Assembly: GCA_902406135.1 (NCBI GenBank)
Contig: CABPCX010000041.1
Location: 1-10,098, forward strand
Direction: 5' to 3'
Source: an uncultured Eubacteriales bacterium
Lineage (GTDB): Bacteria; Bacillota; Clostridia; Lachnospirales; Anaerotignaceae
Length of the DNA: 10,098 nucleotides
Position 1 is the first letter of the stretch. Every line of letters starts with the position of its first letter. A program made the position numbers and the translations under genes. This document shows positions 1 through 6,376 of this stretch, piece after piece. The notes under the pieces were generated by a model. It ran no database searches. It was given only the letters and a program-made list of their open reading frames with translations, and was not told where the DNA came from.

Positions 1-1206
1 CTGCTCATTCAGTCGTCGCTGGTCGTTTCGGCCATTTCGACTTTGATACAGGTATACCCCATAGGCGGTAAAAAATGGCCCATACGTCTGGGTGCGGGCC
101 TGCCGGTTATTTTGGGCATAAGTTTTGCTTATCTGCCCAGTATGCAGGCCATTGTGGAAAGCACCGGAAGCATCGGAGCCATTGCGGGTGCCATGGTTGT
201 GGGAGGCATAGTCGCCATTATTGTAGGCCTTATGGTGGATAAGATAAGAAAATTTTTCCCGCCGGTCATAACCGGTACCGTTGTATTTACCATCGGTCTT
301 TCCCTGTATCCCACCGCAGTCAACTATATGGCAGGAGGAACCGCCAATACCTATGAACTGGTGGTGGAGACAAAGGGACTTTCGGAAGCCCTTGTTTACG
401 GCTCCTGGCAGAACTGGCTGGTGGCAGCCATAACGCTGGTGGCGGTAATGGTGCTCAATAATAAGGGCAAAGGCATATGCAAACTGGCGTCCATACTTAT
501 AGGTATGGCCTTCGGATATATAGTGGCCGCTTTCTTTGGAATGGTGGGTTTTTCGGACGTAAGCACCGCATCCATGTTTGCGGTTCCCGAGTTTATGCCC
601 TTCGGAATAGAGTTTGACTTTGCATCCTGTGTGGCCATCGGACTGCTGTTTGCCATCAACTCCATACAGGCCATCGGTGACTTTACTGCCACCACGGTTG
701 GCGGTATGGACCGTGACCCAAGCAATCAGGAGCTTAAGGGCGGTATCGTGGCATACGGACTTACCAATGCGCTGTCGGCATTTTTTGGCGGACTTCCTAC
801 GGCTACATATTCACAGAATGTGGGTATCGTTACTACAAATAAGGTTGTAAACCGCACTGTATTCGGCCTTACAGGAGTATTTCTTCTTTTGGCGGGAGTT
901 TCTCCCAAGTTTGCGGCCATACTGACTACCATACCCCAGTGTGTACTGGGCGGAGCTACAATTACCGTATTTTCCACCATTGCCATGACCGGTATGAAAC
1001 TTATCGCTTCCCAGAAACTGGACGCAAGAAATACTACCATAGTAGGCTTGAGTGCCGCTTTGGGAGTCGGTATTTCCCAGGCATCATCATCGCTGGTGCA
1101 GTTCCCGGAAGAATTTATCATTATCTTTGGAAAATCACCTGTAGTAATCGCCACCGTTATGGCCATACTGCTTAATCTCATACTTCCCAGGGAAGAAAAG
1201 AAATAA
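1..1206 (+). CDS. NCS2-family nucleobase (xanthine/urate-like) permease, 5'-truncated
   Basis: This is an integral membrane nucleobase:cation symporter of the NCS2 (uracil/xanthine permease) family that would import purines, most likely xanthine or a relative. The frame is open from base 1, so the visible 401 residues are the C-terminal part; the family is usually about 430-460 residues, so roughly 40-60 N-terminal residues lie outside the window. The ATG-like ORF starts inside (e.g. an ATA at 43) are not real starts, because AISTLIQVYP upstream already matches the family. Visible signatures are FPPVITGTVVFTIGLSLYP, GDFTATT (227-233) and SQNVGIV (271-277). The SQNxG form points to the xanthine/urate branch rather than the uracil branch (which has SxxExxG). 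About ten hydrophobic segments remain. Oddly, two carboxylates that are essential in E. coli XanQ (E272, D304, by my motif spacing) appear as Gln223 and Tyr252 here. The gene ends with a strong terminator and is not linked to the genes downstream. Confidence 0.9.
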   Translation: MLIQSSLVVSAISTLIQVYPIGGKKWPIRLGAGLPVILGISFAYLPSMQAIVESTGSIGAIAGAMVVGGIVAIIVGLMVDKIRKFFPPVITGTVVFTIGLSLYPTAVNYMAGGTANTYELVVETKGLSEALVYGSWQNWLVAAITLVAVMVLNNKGKGICKLASILIGMAFGYIVAAFFGMVGFSDVSTASMFAVPEFMPFGIEFDFASCVAIGLLFAINSIQAIGDFTATTVGGMDRDPSNQELKGGIVAYGLTNALSAFFGGLPTATYSQNVGIVTTNKVVNRTVFGLTGVFLLLAGVSPKFAAILTTIPQCVLGGATITVFSTIAMTGMKLIASQKLDARNTTIVGLSAALGVGISQASSSLVQFPEEFIIIFGKSPVVIATVMAILLNLILPREEKK

Positions 1207-1220
1207 ATGTTTGAAATGGG

Positions 1221-1246
1221 CGGACTGTCTTTGACAGTCCGTTTTT
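1221..1246 (+). terminator. Intrinsic terminator of the permease gene
   Basis: A perfect 9-bp stem (CGGACTGTC at 1221-1229 with GACAGTCCG at 1233-1241) with a TTT loop is followed directly by five T. It begins 15 bases after the permease stop codon and separates that gene from the marR unit. Confidence 0.93.
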
Positions 1247-1334
1247 GTATGCCGTTGGCAGGTGGGCAAAGACGGAAGGAAATCGGTTTCGGGGATAAAT
1301 TTGGGATATATAGAAATTTATTTTAAAGGCAATC

Positions 1335-1362
1335 TTGACAAAAGAGAGGTAAAGTATATAAT
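1335..1362 (+). promoter_or_regulatory. Sigma-A promoter of marR
   Basis: A perfect TTGACA (1335-1340) and a perfect TATAAT (1357-1362) are separated by 16 bp. The nearest gene downstream is marR. The -10 box overlaps the left edge of a palindrome starting at 1360, so a repressor bound there should block transcription. Confidence 0.88.
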
Positions 1363-1381
1363 AAGTAATAAGTTACTTATT
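1360..1381 (+). promoter_or_regulatory. Probable MarR operator O1 (own promoter)
   Basis: Perfect inverted repeat: AATAAGTAA (1360-1368), 4-base spacer, TTACTTATT (1373-1381). It covers the end of the -10 box and the likely transcription start. The same sequence recurs before the MATE gene with 19 of 22 positions identical, which supports recognition by one protein, most simply the MarR encoded between them. Autoregulation is typical for the MarR family; the binding itself is inferred. Confidence 0.75.
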
Positions 1382-1410
1382 TTTAATCTGGAACATAGGG
1401 AGTGTTTGTT

Positions 1411-1842
1411 ATGATGCCTTTCGGGCTGAAAATAGCCATAATCAACAGAGCCTTTCGCAAAAGACTGGACGAAAAGGCCCAAGCCTTAGGCCTGACGGCG
1501 GTTCAGCTGAGGGTGCTGGGTTCCATAAGCCGTCTGGAGGCGGCAGGCGAGGACGAGATACATCAGAATGACCTGGAGCGTCTTGAGCGTGTTACCCACC
1601 CGGCCATGACAAAGCTTCTGCAGAGACTTGAAAGCAAAGGATTCATACGGTGTGTCCCCAGTGATAAGGACAGGAGATATAAAAAAATCACCTGTACGGA
1701 GCAGTCTGCCGAAATCTATAAGCTTATCCTTGAACAGGATGCGCAGGTGTTTGACGAGATGTGCAGAGGCCTGACCGATGAACAGCGTCAGGAATTTACA
1801 TATCTGGCGGACATTATCCTCAAAAATATTGATTCGGAATAA
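1411..1842 (+). CDS. MarR-family repressor (MepR-like)
   Basis: This is a dimeric winged-helix repressor of 143 residues, a normal length for the MarR family. I chose the ATG at 1411 because AGGGAG (1397-1402) lies 8 bases before it. A GTG at 1402 would add three residues but sits on that ribosome binding site. The DNA-recognition helix is about residues 61-76 (THPAMTKLLQRLESKG) and the wing carries SDKDRRYKKI (84-93), the usual D-x-R-x(2)-K-type wing. Flanking N- and C-terminal helices would form the dimer. The gene sits directly before a MATE efflux pump, and both are preceded by nearly identical palindromes. By analogy with S. aureus MepR/MepA it probably represses itself and the pump and is released by a drug-like ligand. 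The ligand cannot be read from the sequence. Confidence 0.9.
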   Translation: MMPFGLKIAIINRAFRKRLDEKAQALGLTAVQLRVLGSISRLEAAGEDEIHQNDLERLERVTHPAMTKLLQRLESKGFIRCVPSDKDRRYKKITCTEQSAEIYKLILEQDAQVFDEMCRGLTDEQRQEFTYLADIILKNIDSE

Positions 1843-1856
1843 ATCCGTATTTTCCG

Positions 1857-1892
1857 GGCAGTGAACCAAGAGGTAAATCACTGCCTGATTTT
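1857..1892 (+). terminator. Weak hairpin between marR and the MATE gene, possible attenuator
   Basis: An 8-bp stem (GGCAGTGA at 1857-1864 with TCACTGCC at 1878-1885) encloses a 13-base loop and is followed by GA and only four T (1889-1892). It could partly terminate marR transcripts so that the pump is expressed less than its repressor. The poor T-run keeps this uncertain. Confidence 0.4.
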
Positions 1893-1899
1893 CTGGTTT

Positions 1900-1921
1900 A
1901 ATAAGTAACTAGTTACGTATT
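1900..1921 (+). promoter_or_regulatory. Probable MarR operator O2 (before the MATE gene)
   Basis: Inverted repeat AATAAGTAAC (1900-1909), TA, GTTACGTATT (1912-1921), with one mismatched pair. It is 19 of 22 identical to O1 at 1360-1381. It ends just before the AAGGAGG ribosome binding site of the MATE gene. It could block a separate pump promoter (no clear -35/-10 pair was found) or act as a roadblock to read-through from marR. Confidence 0.72.
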
Positions 1922-1940
1922 TTAAGGAGGTCTTATAAAT

Positions 1941-3329
1941 ATGGAAAAAGAAATTCCCGAAAGTCAAAGCCCTTTTGCTTCAGAGCCCATAGGAAGGCTC
2001 ATTGTTAAGTTTGCCGTACCCAGTGTTATAGCGCTTCTTGTAAATTCCCTCTATAACATCGTAGACCAGATATTTATTGGCTGGGGTGTGGGATATCTGG
2101 GCAACGGGGCAACAAATATCGTATTTCCCATAACTATAATAGCACTGGCCCTTTCCATGATGATAGGAAACGGCGGCGCGTCATATCTGAGCCTTAAGCT
2201 TGGCGAAGGAAAAACTTCCCTTGCCCAGAAGGGTGTAGGAAATGCGGTTACACTGGTAACTGTCGTAAGTATCATACTGGCCGTAGTTTTCATCGTATTC
2301 ATAAATCCTATACTTACCCTCTTTGGGGCTACGGACGTACTTCGTCCCTTTGCATTGGATTACGGATATATCATAGGCATAGGTCTGCCCTTTATGATGA
2401 TATCCTCCTCCATAAACTCCATGATACGTGCCGATGGCAGCCCTAAATACGCCATGTTTTCCATGATAATAGGAGCTGTTTTAAATGTTATCCTGGACCC
2501 CGTACTTATTTTTATTTTTGATATGGGAGTTAAGGGTGCGGCCATAGCCACTGTCATTGGCCAGGTGGCGTCCTTTATTGTATCAGTCGTATATATGCCC
2601 CGCTTTAAGACGGTCCACCCTGACTCATCCTCTTTCATACCAAACGCAAAAACCTGCGCCAATATCGTGACATTCGGTCTCAGCAGTTTTATCACCCAGT
2701 TTGCAATCACCATAGTTATGGCGCTTACAAACAATCTCTTGGCTGCCTATGGAGCCGAATCCGTATATGGCGCAGAAATACCCCTTACAGCTACAGGCAT
2801 CGTTATGAAGGTAAACCAGATAATGATAGCCATCCTTCTTGGCATTGCCACAGGAGCACAGCCCATCATCGGTTTCAACTATGGAGCGAAAAACTATAAG
2901 CGTGTTAAACAGGCCTTGGAAATATCCCTTATAGCATCGGAGATAGTATCCATAATCGCCTTTTTGATATTCCAGTTTGCGCCCATGAGCGTTGTATCGC
3001 TTTTTGGCTCCGAAGAAGGGCTTTATAATGAATTTGCAGTAATGGCCTTCCGTATTTTCCTTCTCCTTTGTCCTCTGACAGGATTTCAGACCATTACGGC
3101 AGTATATCTGCAGGCCGTTGGAAAGCCTGTTAAATCAGCCATACTTTCCCTGGCCCGTCAGATAATCTTCTTTGTTCCTGCGGCATTGATACTGCCTAAG
3201 TTTATGGGAGTTACGGGAGTTTTATGGACCGGTCCCGTGGCAGACGGCCTGGCCTTTATTCTTTCTCTTATACTGCTCATATACGAAAGAAATCATTTGA
3301 AAAAGGGACATGAAGCATCGGCAGCTTGA
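1941..3329 (+). CDS. MATE-family multidrug efflux transporter (MepA-like)
   Basis: This 462-residue membrane protein matches the length and layout of MATE drug/cation antiporters (MepA of S. aureus is about 450). It exports cationic drugs or dyes in exchange for Na+ or H+. Two repeated MatE halves are visible, roughly residues 15-180 and 240-410, each with six hydrophobic segments. The first contains the family-typical NSLYNIVDQIFIGWGVG; the second contains MAILLGIATGAQPIIGFNYGA (the Q-P-x-x-G-x-N-Y-G-A motif). It starts at the ATG at 1941, after AAGGAGG (1924-1930). It follows its probable repressor by 98 bases with an operator between, and is followed after 27 bases by a kinase-like gene, probably in the same transcript. 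The substrate is unknown. Confidence 0.93.
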   Translation: MEKEIPESQSPFASEPIGRLIVKFAVPSVIALLVNSLYNIVDQIFIGWGVGYLGNGATNIVFPITIIALALSMMIGNGGASYLSLKLGEGKTSLAQKGVGNAVTLVTVVSIILAVVFIVFINPILTLFGATDVLRPFALDYGYIIGIGLPFMMISSSINSMIRADGSPKYAMFSMIIGAVLNVILDPVLIFIFDMGVKGAAIATVIGQVASFIVSVVYMPRFKTVHPDSSSFIPNAKTCANIVTFGLSSFITQFAITIVMALTNNLLAAYGAESVYGAEIPLTATGIVMKVNQIMIAILLGIATGAQPIIGFNYGAKNYKRVKQALEISLIASEIVSIIAFLIFQFAPMSVVSLFGSEEGLYNEFAVMAFRIFLLLCPLTGFQTITAVYLQAVGKPVKSAILSLARQIIFFVPAALILPKFMGVTGVLWTGPVADGLAFILSLILLIYERNHLKKGHEASAA

Positions 3330-3356
3330 TGATATAAAAATAAGGGAGGCAGACAA

Positions 3357-3935
3357 ATGAAAAACAGGATAATTACTATAAGCCGTGAGTTTGGAAGCGG
3401 AGGACGCACCATAGGAAGAACCGCAGCGGAAGAGCTTGGAATTCCCTGCTATGACAGCGAGCTTCTGCAGAAAATCGCCATTGAAAGCGGTTTTGATGAA
3501 AACTATATAAAAGAAGCCGGCGAATATGCTCCCGGCGGACTTCTTACATCAGCCTTTTCCCATAATCTTTCCGGACCGAACAATGCGGATTATCTTTGGA
3601 ATATACAGTACAAAGTAATTACGGACATAGCCAAACAGGGACCATGCGTCATAGTTGGGCGCTGTGCGGACTATGTACTTCGTGAAAAAGCTGACCTTTT
3701 AAGGGTATTTATCCATGCGGATATGGAATTCCGCGCGGAGCGTATCGTTAAGGTATACGGAGAGAGGGAAGAGTCTCCCATGCAGCGCCTGAAGGATAAG
3801 GACAAACGGCGTGCAGCCTATCACCGTTTCTACACTGATATGAAATGGGGACATGCACAAAACTATGATATTACGCTTAACAGCGGCACCCTTGGTATCG
3901 AAAAATGTGTGGAGATAATCAAAAACCTTTACTAA
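3357..3935 (+). CDS. Cytidylate kinase-like P-loop protein
   Basis: This 192-residue protein belongs to the cytidylate-kinase-like family (Cmk2/AAA_26 type), common as stand-alone genes in Clostridia. The N-terminus has the family form of the P-loop, ITISREFGSGGRTIG (6-20), with Arg in place of the usual Walker Lys, followed by AAEELGIPCYDSELLQKIA. A later block, VIVGRCADYVLRE, then a lid-like region rich in Arg and Lys (QRLKDKDKRRAAYHRFYTD), fits an NMP-kinase fold. True substrates of this family are poorly defined; it should not be read as the housekeeping Cmk. The start follows AAGGGAGG (3342-3349). It sits 27 bases after the MATE gene and is closed by a strong terminator, so it is the last gene of the efflux unit. 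A role in drug resistance is not established. Confidence 0.87.
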   Translation: MKNRIITISREFGSGGRTIGRTAAEELGIPCYDSELLQKIAIESGFDENYIKEAGEYAPGGLLTSAFSHNLSGPNNADYLWNIQYKVITDIAKQGPCVIVGRCADYVLREKADLLRVFIHADMEFRAERIVKVYGEREESPMQRLKDKDKRRAAYHRFYTDMKWGHAQNYDITLNSGTLGIEKCVEIIKNLY

Positions 3936-3983
3936 TCTCGATCACCTACAGATTTTCTCTGCACAGGCCTTCAGGCGTTAAAA

Positions 3984-4011
3984 GGCGATGGCATTTGCCA
4001 TCGCCATTTTT
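3984..4011 (+). terminator. Intrinsic terminator of the marR-MATE-kinase unit
   Basis: A perfect 9-bp GC-rich stem (GGCGATGGC at 3984-3992 with GCCATCGCC at 3997-4005) has a four-base loop and is followed by ATTTTT (4006-4011). It lies 48 bases after the kinase-like stop codon and closes the host-like block. Confidence 0.93.
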
Positions 4012-4082
4012 AAGCAGGTTTAAAAATATTTATGGCAGGATAGAAATTAAGGTATACATTTGTAAATTAAATAATTGAGGTA

Positions 4083-4123
4083 AAAAACAGATATGTTTAA
4101 CAATATTAAGCATATCTGTTTTT
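4083..4123. terminator. AT-rich perfect 13-bp inverted repeat, likely bidirectional terminator
   Basis: AAAAACAGATATG (4083-4095) and CATATCTGTTTTT (4111-4123) are perfect inverse repeats around a 15-base loop. The A-tract on one side and T-tract on the other make it able to terminate transcription from either strand. It ends 12 bases before the next promoter. A second possibility is an operator for the WYL-like regulator encoded downstream. Confidence 0.65.
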
Positions 4124-4135
4124 GTATTATGCACA

Positions 4136-4175
4136 TTGACAATTGTTGACAAAATGATAAGCTTTTGTATATATA
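4136..4175 (+). promoter_or_regulatory. Promoter of the WYL-like regulator gene, with two -35 boxes
   Basis: Two perfect TTGACA boxes lie 10 bases apart, at 4136-4141 and 4146-4151. The downstream one is 16 or 18 bp from overlapping TATATA candidates (4168-4173, 4170-4175). The resulting leader would be about 30 bases before the ATG at 4215. The 10-base repeat (one helical turn) may also serve as a binding site for the regulator. No other promoter of this quality is seen before the next two genes. Confidence 0.75.
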
Positions 4176-4214
4176 GTATTATTTTTTTAGTCTGGAATAT
4201 TATGGAGATAAATT

Positions 4215-5213
4215 ATGAACTTATATGATATTATCAGAAAATTTAAAAGAAACAGCCGATATTACGGTGGTTTAAATGCCGGAATCGTTGAAAATATGGT
4301 ATTCAAAAACGGTATATTTGAGCAAGAATTGGGAGATGAGCTGTATTCTGAGAATCCGGATTTTGAATGTTTTAAATGTGCAGTTAAAGAGTCGGTGAAA
4401 GCTTATAAATCAAATAAGGACAGCATAATCAATATGTATAAAAAACTTATTGATGAAATAAACAAAAGTACAGACTGGAATTTTAATGCCGGATTTTTTC
4501 CTCCGATACCTGTATCCAATACATTTGAAAGACTTATGTTTATATCAAAATATCTGCAGAATCCGGAACATAAATGGAATGATTTAGAAGAAATATTATG
4601 GGTAAGTCCAAGAACTTTGGAAGATGATTTAAAGAAGCTGAGAGGAAATGATGACGACCCTCTGCAGGTGTGTGGCAAAAAATTTGTTATTGATGATATT
4701 GAGAGAAGACATGGAAAAATATCTTTTGCATCTACAGTGCACCCAATATTTCTCACTTTAAATATTACACAGGTTATGTCAATGCTTAAAGGCCTTAAAA
4801 TTATGGCAGAGGATAGGGCCTTTAGGGCTTACGCCTTAAGTACGGCTCGGAACATATGGTCACAACTTTCTGATTATGCAAAAGACAGAATACTTTATGT
4901 ATCAGATGAATTGCTTGGAGAAGAGACTGACTGGTATAAAGAGCTTGAAAACGGCAGCCAGGATTTATTTTTCAGTGAATACAGATGCAGCACAACGGAA
5001 GGTTCTGGAGTACTTTTGGACTGCTTAAAGAACCAGAAAAAATGTTTTATAGAATATGCTGATGGCGAAAATAGCAGGCTTTTAGAGGCAGATAAAGTTT
5101 TAGGTTTTGATAATGTAAAAAAAGAAATAACTGTAATGATTAAAAATGAACAAAAAGTTATTGAGGCAGATAAGGTTATAAGGAGTTCATATTATAAAGA
5201 TATTTTATATTGA
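4215..5213 (+). CDS. Winged-helix regulator with degenerate WYL-like C-terminal domain
   Basis: This 332-residue protein looks like a WYL-type transcriptional regulator. A helix-turn-helix lies at about residues 105-143, with recognition part LEEILWVSPRTLEDDLKKLRG (family pattern: VS-x-RT-x-x-DL-x-x-L). A helical linker follows at about 178-228 (LNITQVMSMLKGLKIMAED). The C-terminus (about 262-325: CFIEYADGENSRLL, VLGFD, KVIEADKVIRS) matches the beta-rich order of a WYL domain, but no Trp-Tyr-Leu tripeptide is present. About 100 N-terminal residues are unassigned. WYL proteins sense nucleic acid or other ligands, and the BrxR/CapW group controls phage-defence loci. Here two genes separate it from the helicases, so a link is only suggestive. 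It starts at ATG 4215 after GGAG (4204-4207). Its promoter region carries a repeat and a palindrome that could be its own operators. Confidence 0.72.
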   Translation: MNLYDIIRKFKRNSRYYGGLNAGIVENMVFKNGIFEQELGDELYSENPDFECFKCAVKESVKAYKSNKDSIINMYKKLIDEINKSTDWNFNAGFFPPIPVSNTFERLMFISKYLQNPEHKWNDLEEILWVSPRTLEDDLKKLRGNDDDPLQVCGKKFVIDDIERRHGKISFASTVHPIFLTLNITQVMSMLKGLKIMAEDRAFRAYALSTARNIWSQLSDYAKDRILYVSDELLGEETDWYKELENGSQDLFFSEYRCSTTEGSGVLLDCLKNQKKCFIEYADGENSRLLEADKVLGFDNVKKEITVMIKNEQKVIEADKVIRSSYYKDILY

Positions 5214-5304
5214 AACCGGGCTTCATTTTTTTTAAGGACAGATTACGTTATTATTAAACCATAAACCAAACAAAAAAATAAAAACTTTGAAAGAGGGGTT
5301 TAAT

Positions 5305-5919
5305 ATGAAAAATACATTTTATCGTCCTGAACTTAAAAGAGGAAAAGCTATAGAAATGCAGGGTATAGTTGATAAACTGAAGTCTGACTTTTATGAAATT
5401 GATAATGCTTCGGAAGATGAGGTTACGGAGTATGTAAAAAGACTTATCGAACAGGGGAAGCCTTTAAAAAATAACAGCAAAATGGTTTTCTGGGGACTTG
5501 ATGAGCCGGAAAATATGCCGTCGGATGCAAGAGTTGATTTTTTCTATATGCCCACATATTATGCCTCGGCAATTATGGCTGCCGGAGTCACAAAATATAA
5601 GTCATTATGGAATATACCGGGATTTAAAGAGTGTCTTGGAAAAGGGTTAAATGCATGCACCGGTCGTAATTTTATGGGCAGCGGATATGGTGACATGAAT
5701 TCTTTTTTGGACACGCTTGAAATTTTTGCCAGAGCCGGAATGAAAATTTTAACAGAAAAATATCCGGATCTTTCTCCGGAATTTACAGAAAAGCTTAATT
5801 GGGCTCTTGGTTTTGTCAAAAACACAATAATAAGCGGAGATGCCGTTGACCCCTGGAGTGGCAGAGATTTCTCAGCCAGAGGAATTGAAGTGGAAATGAT
5901 GTTTGAGGAAGCCGCATGA
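5305..5919 (+). CDS. Conserved-looking hypothetical protein, 204 residues
   Basis: I do not recognise this family. I chose ATG 5305 because AGAGGGG (5292-5298) sits 6 bases before it; an in-frame TTG at 5287 lies upstream of that site and is unlikely. The protein is soluble, with no signal peptide or membrane segment. An acidic, helical N-terminus (about 1-55) precedes a core containing VFWGLDEPENMPSDARVDFF (61-80), YMPTYYASAIMAAGV, a Gly-rich stretch (CTGRNFMGSGYGDMNSF, 118-134) and WALGFVKN. The Gly-rich part is not a Walker motif. It follows the WYL-like gene by 91 bases and overlaps the next gene by 4 bases, so it is translated together with the cyclotransferase-like protein. The two may act together, perhaps in modifying or removing a small molecule or tag; that is speculation. 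Confidence 0.8.
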   Translation: MKNTFYRPELKRGKAIEMQGIVDKLKSDFYEIDNASEDEVTEYVKRLIEQGKPLKNNSKMVFWGLDEPENMPSDARVDFFYMPTYYASAIMAAGVTKYKSLWNIPGFKECLGKGLNACTGRNFMGSGYGDMNSFLDTLEIFARAGMKILTEKYPDLSPEFTEKLNWALGFVKNTIISGDAVDPWSGRDFSARGIEVEMMFEEAA

Positions 5920-6305
5920 AAATACTTTTTGTTTATGGTTCACTTATGAAAAACAGGAGCAACAGTAAGTATATGAAAGATGCCCAATATGTGGGAAGGG
6001 CAGTAATTAAGGATTTTTCAATATATGACCTTGGATTTTTTCCAGGAATAAGGCAGGAAAAGGGAAAACGTGTATTAGGCGAGGTATATAGGGTAAATGA
6101 TGAGGACTTTAAAAAAATATGTGAACTTGAAGGAGAAGGTCTTCTATATAAATTAAAAAAAACAAAAGCGTTTTTAAAAAATAAGCAGGTTTTGAGAGTA
6201 AATACTTTTGTATATAATGGCGAGTGCGAAAGGTACGCACAGGAGCTGGACGGACGGTTTTTATGGAATGAAACAGACTTAACTTTTTTGCAAAATGATA
6301 GATAG
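5916..6305 (+). CDS. Gamma-glutamylcyclotransferase-fold (GGCT/AIG2-like) protein
   Basis: This 129-residue protein fits the small GGCT/AIG2-like family, which cleaves gamma-glutamyl amines or dipeptides to release 5-oxoproline. The N-terminal FVYGSLMKN (5-13) is the family's substrate-loop motif (YGSL). FFPGIRQEKG followed by VLGEVYRVND (41-63) is its second conserved block. The block CELEGEGLLY (69-78) holds the expected catalytic glutamate, E72 or E74; the usual LD-x-x-EG is altered here, so I cannot say which. Its ATG overlaps the stop of the preceding gene in ATGA (5916-5919), indicating translational coupling. Family members also remove gamma-linked groups from unusual substrates, so the true substrate is open. 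Confidence 0.82.
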   Translation: MKILFVYGSLMKNRSNSKYMKDAQYVGRAVIKDFSIYDLGFFPGIRQEKGKRVLGEVYRVNDEDFKKICELEGEGLLYKLKKTKAFLKNKQVLRVNTFVYNGECERYAQELDGRFLWNETDLTFLQNDR

Positions 6306-6376
6306 CGCTTTTTAAATAATACATAAACAAAGACATAATATTTAGCGCAATGGGTGGTTGATTGGAGAGATAGAAT

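Noticed and set aside
1402..1410. Upstream GTG start for MarR
   Set aside because: It overlaps the only ribosome binding site (AGGGAG, 1397-1402); ATG 1411 has correct spacing.
1486..1881. Minus-strand open frame of 131 codons over marR
   Set aside because: It is opposite a well-supported MarR gene and has no recognisable domain; other minus-strand frames in the window are shadows of the same kind.
3936..4214. tRNA gene or attachment-site repeat at the composition boundary
   Set aside because: No cloverleaf, no integrase and no convincing direct repeat pair was seen.
5212..5233. Possible terminator after the WYL-like gene (TGAA...TTCA then eight T)
   Set aside because: The stem is only 4 bp, too weak to call; the T-run alone is common in this AT-rich DNA.
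5287..5304. Upstream TTG start for the 204-residue protein
   Set aside because: The ribosome binding site lies downstream of it and fits ATG 5305.
6303..6348. TAGCGC repeated at 6303-6308 and 6343-6348, and CATAAT at 6334-6339 as promoter for the helicases
   Set aside because: The 6-base repeat can arise by chance and no acceptable -35 box lies 16-18 bases before CATAAT. A promoter here is possible but not supported.
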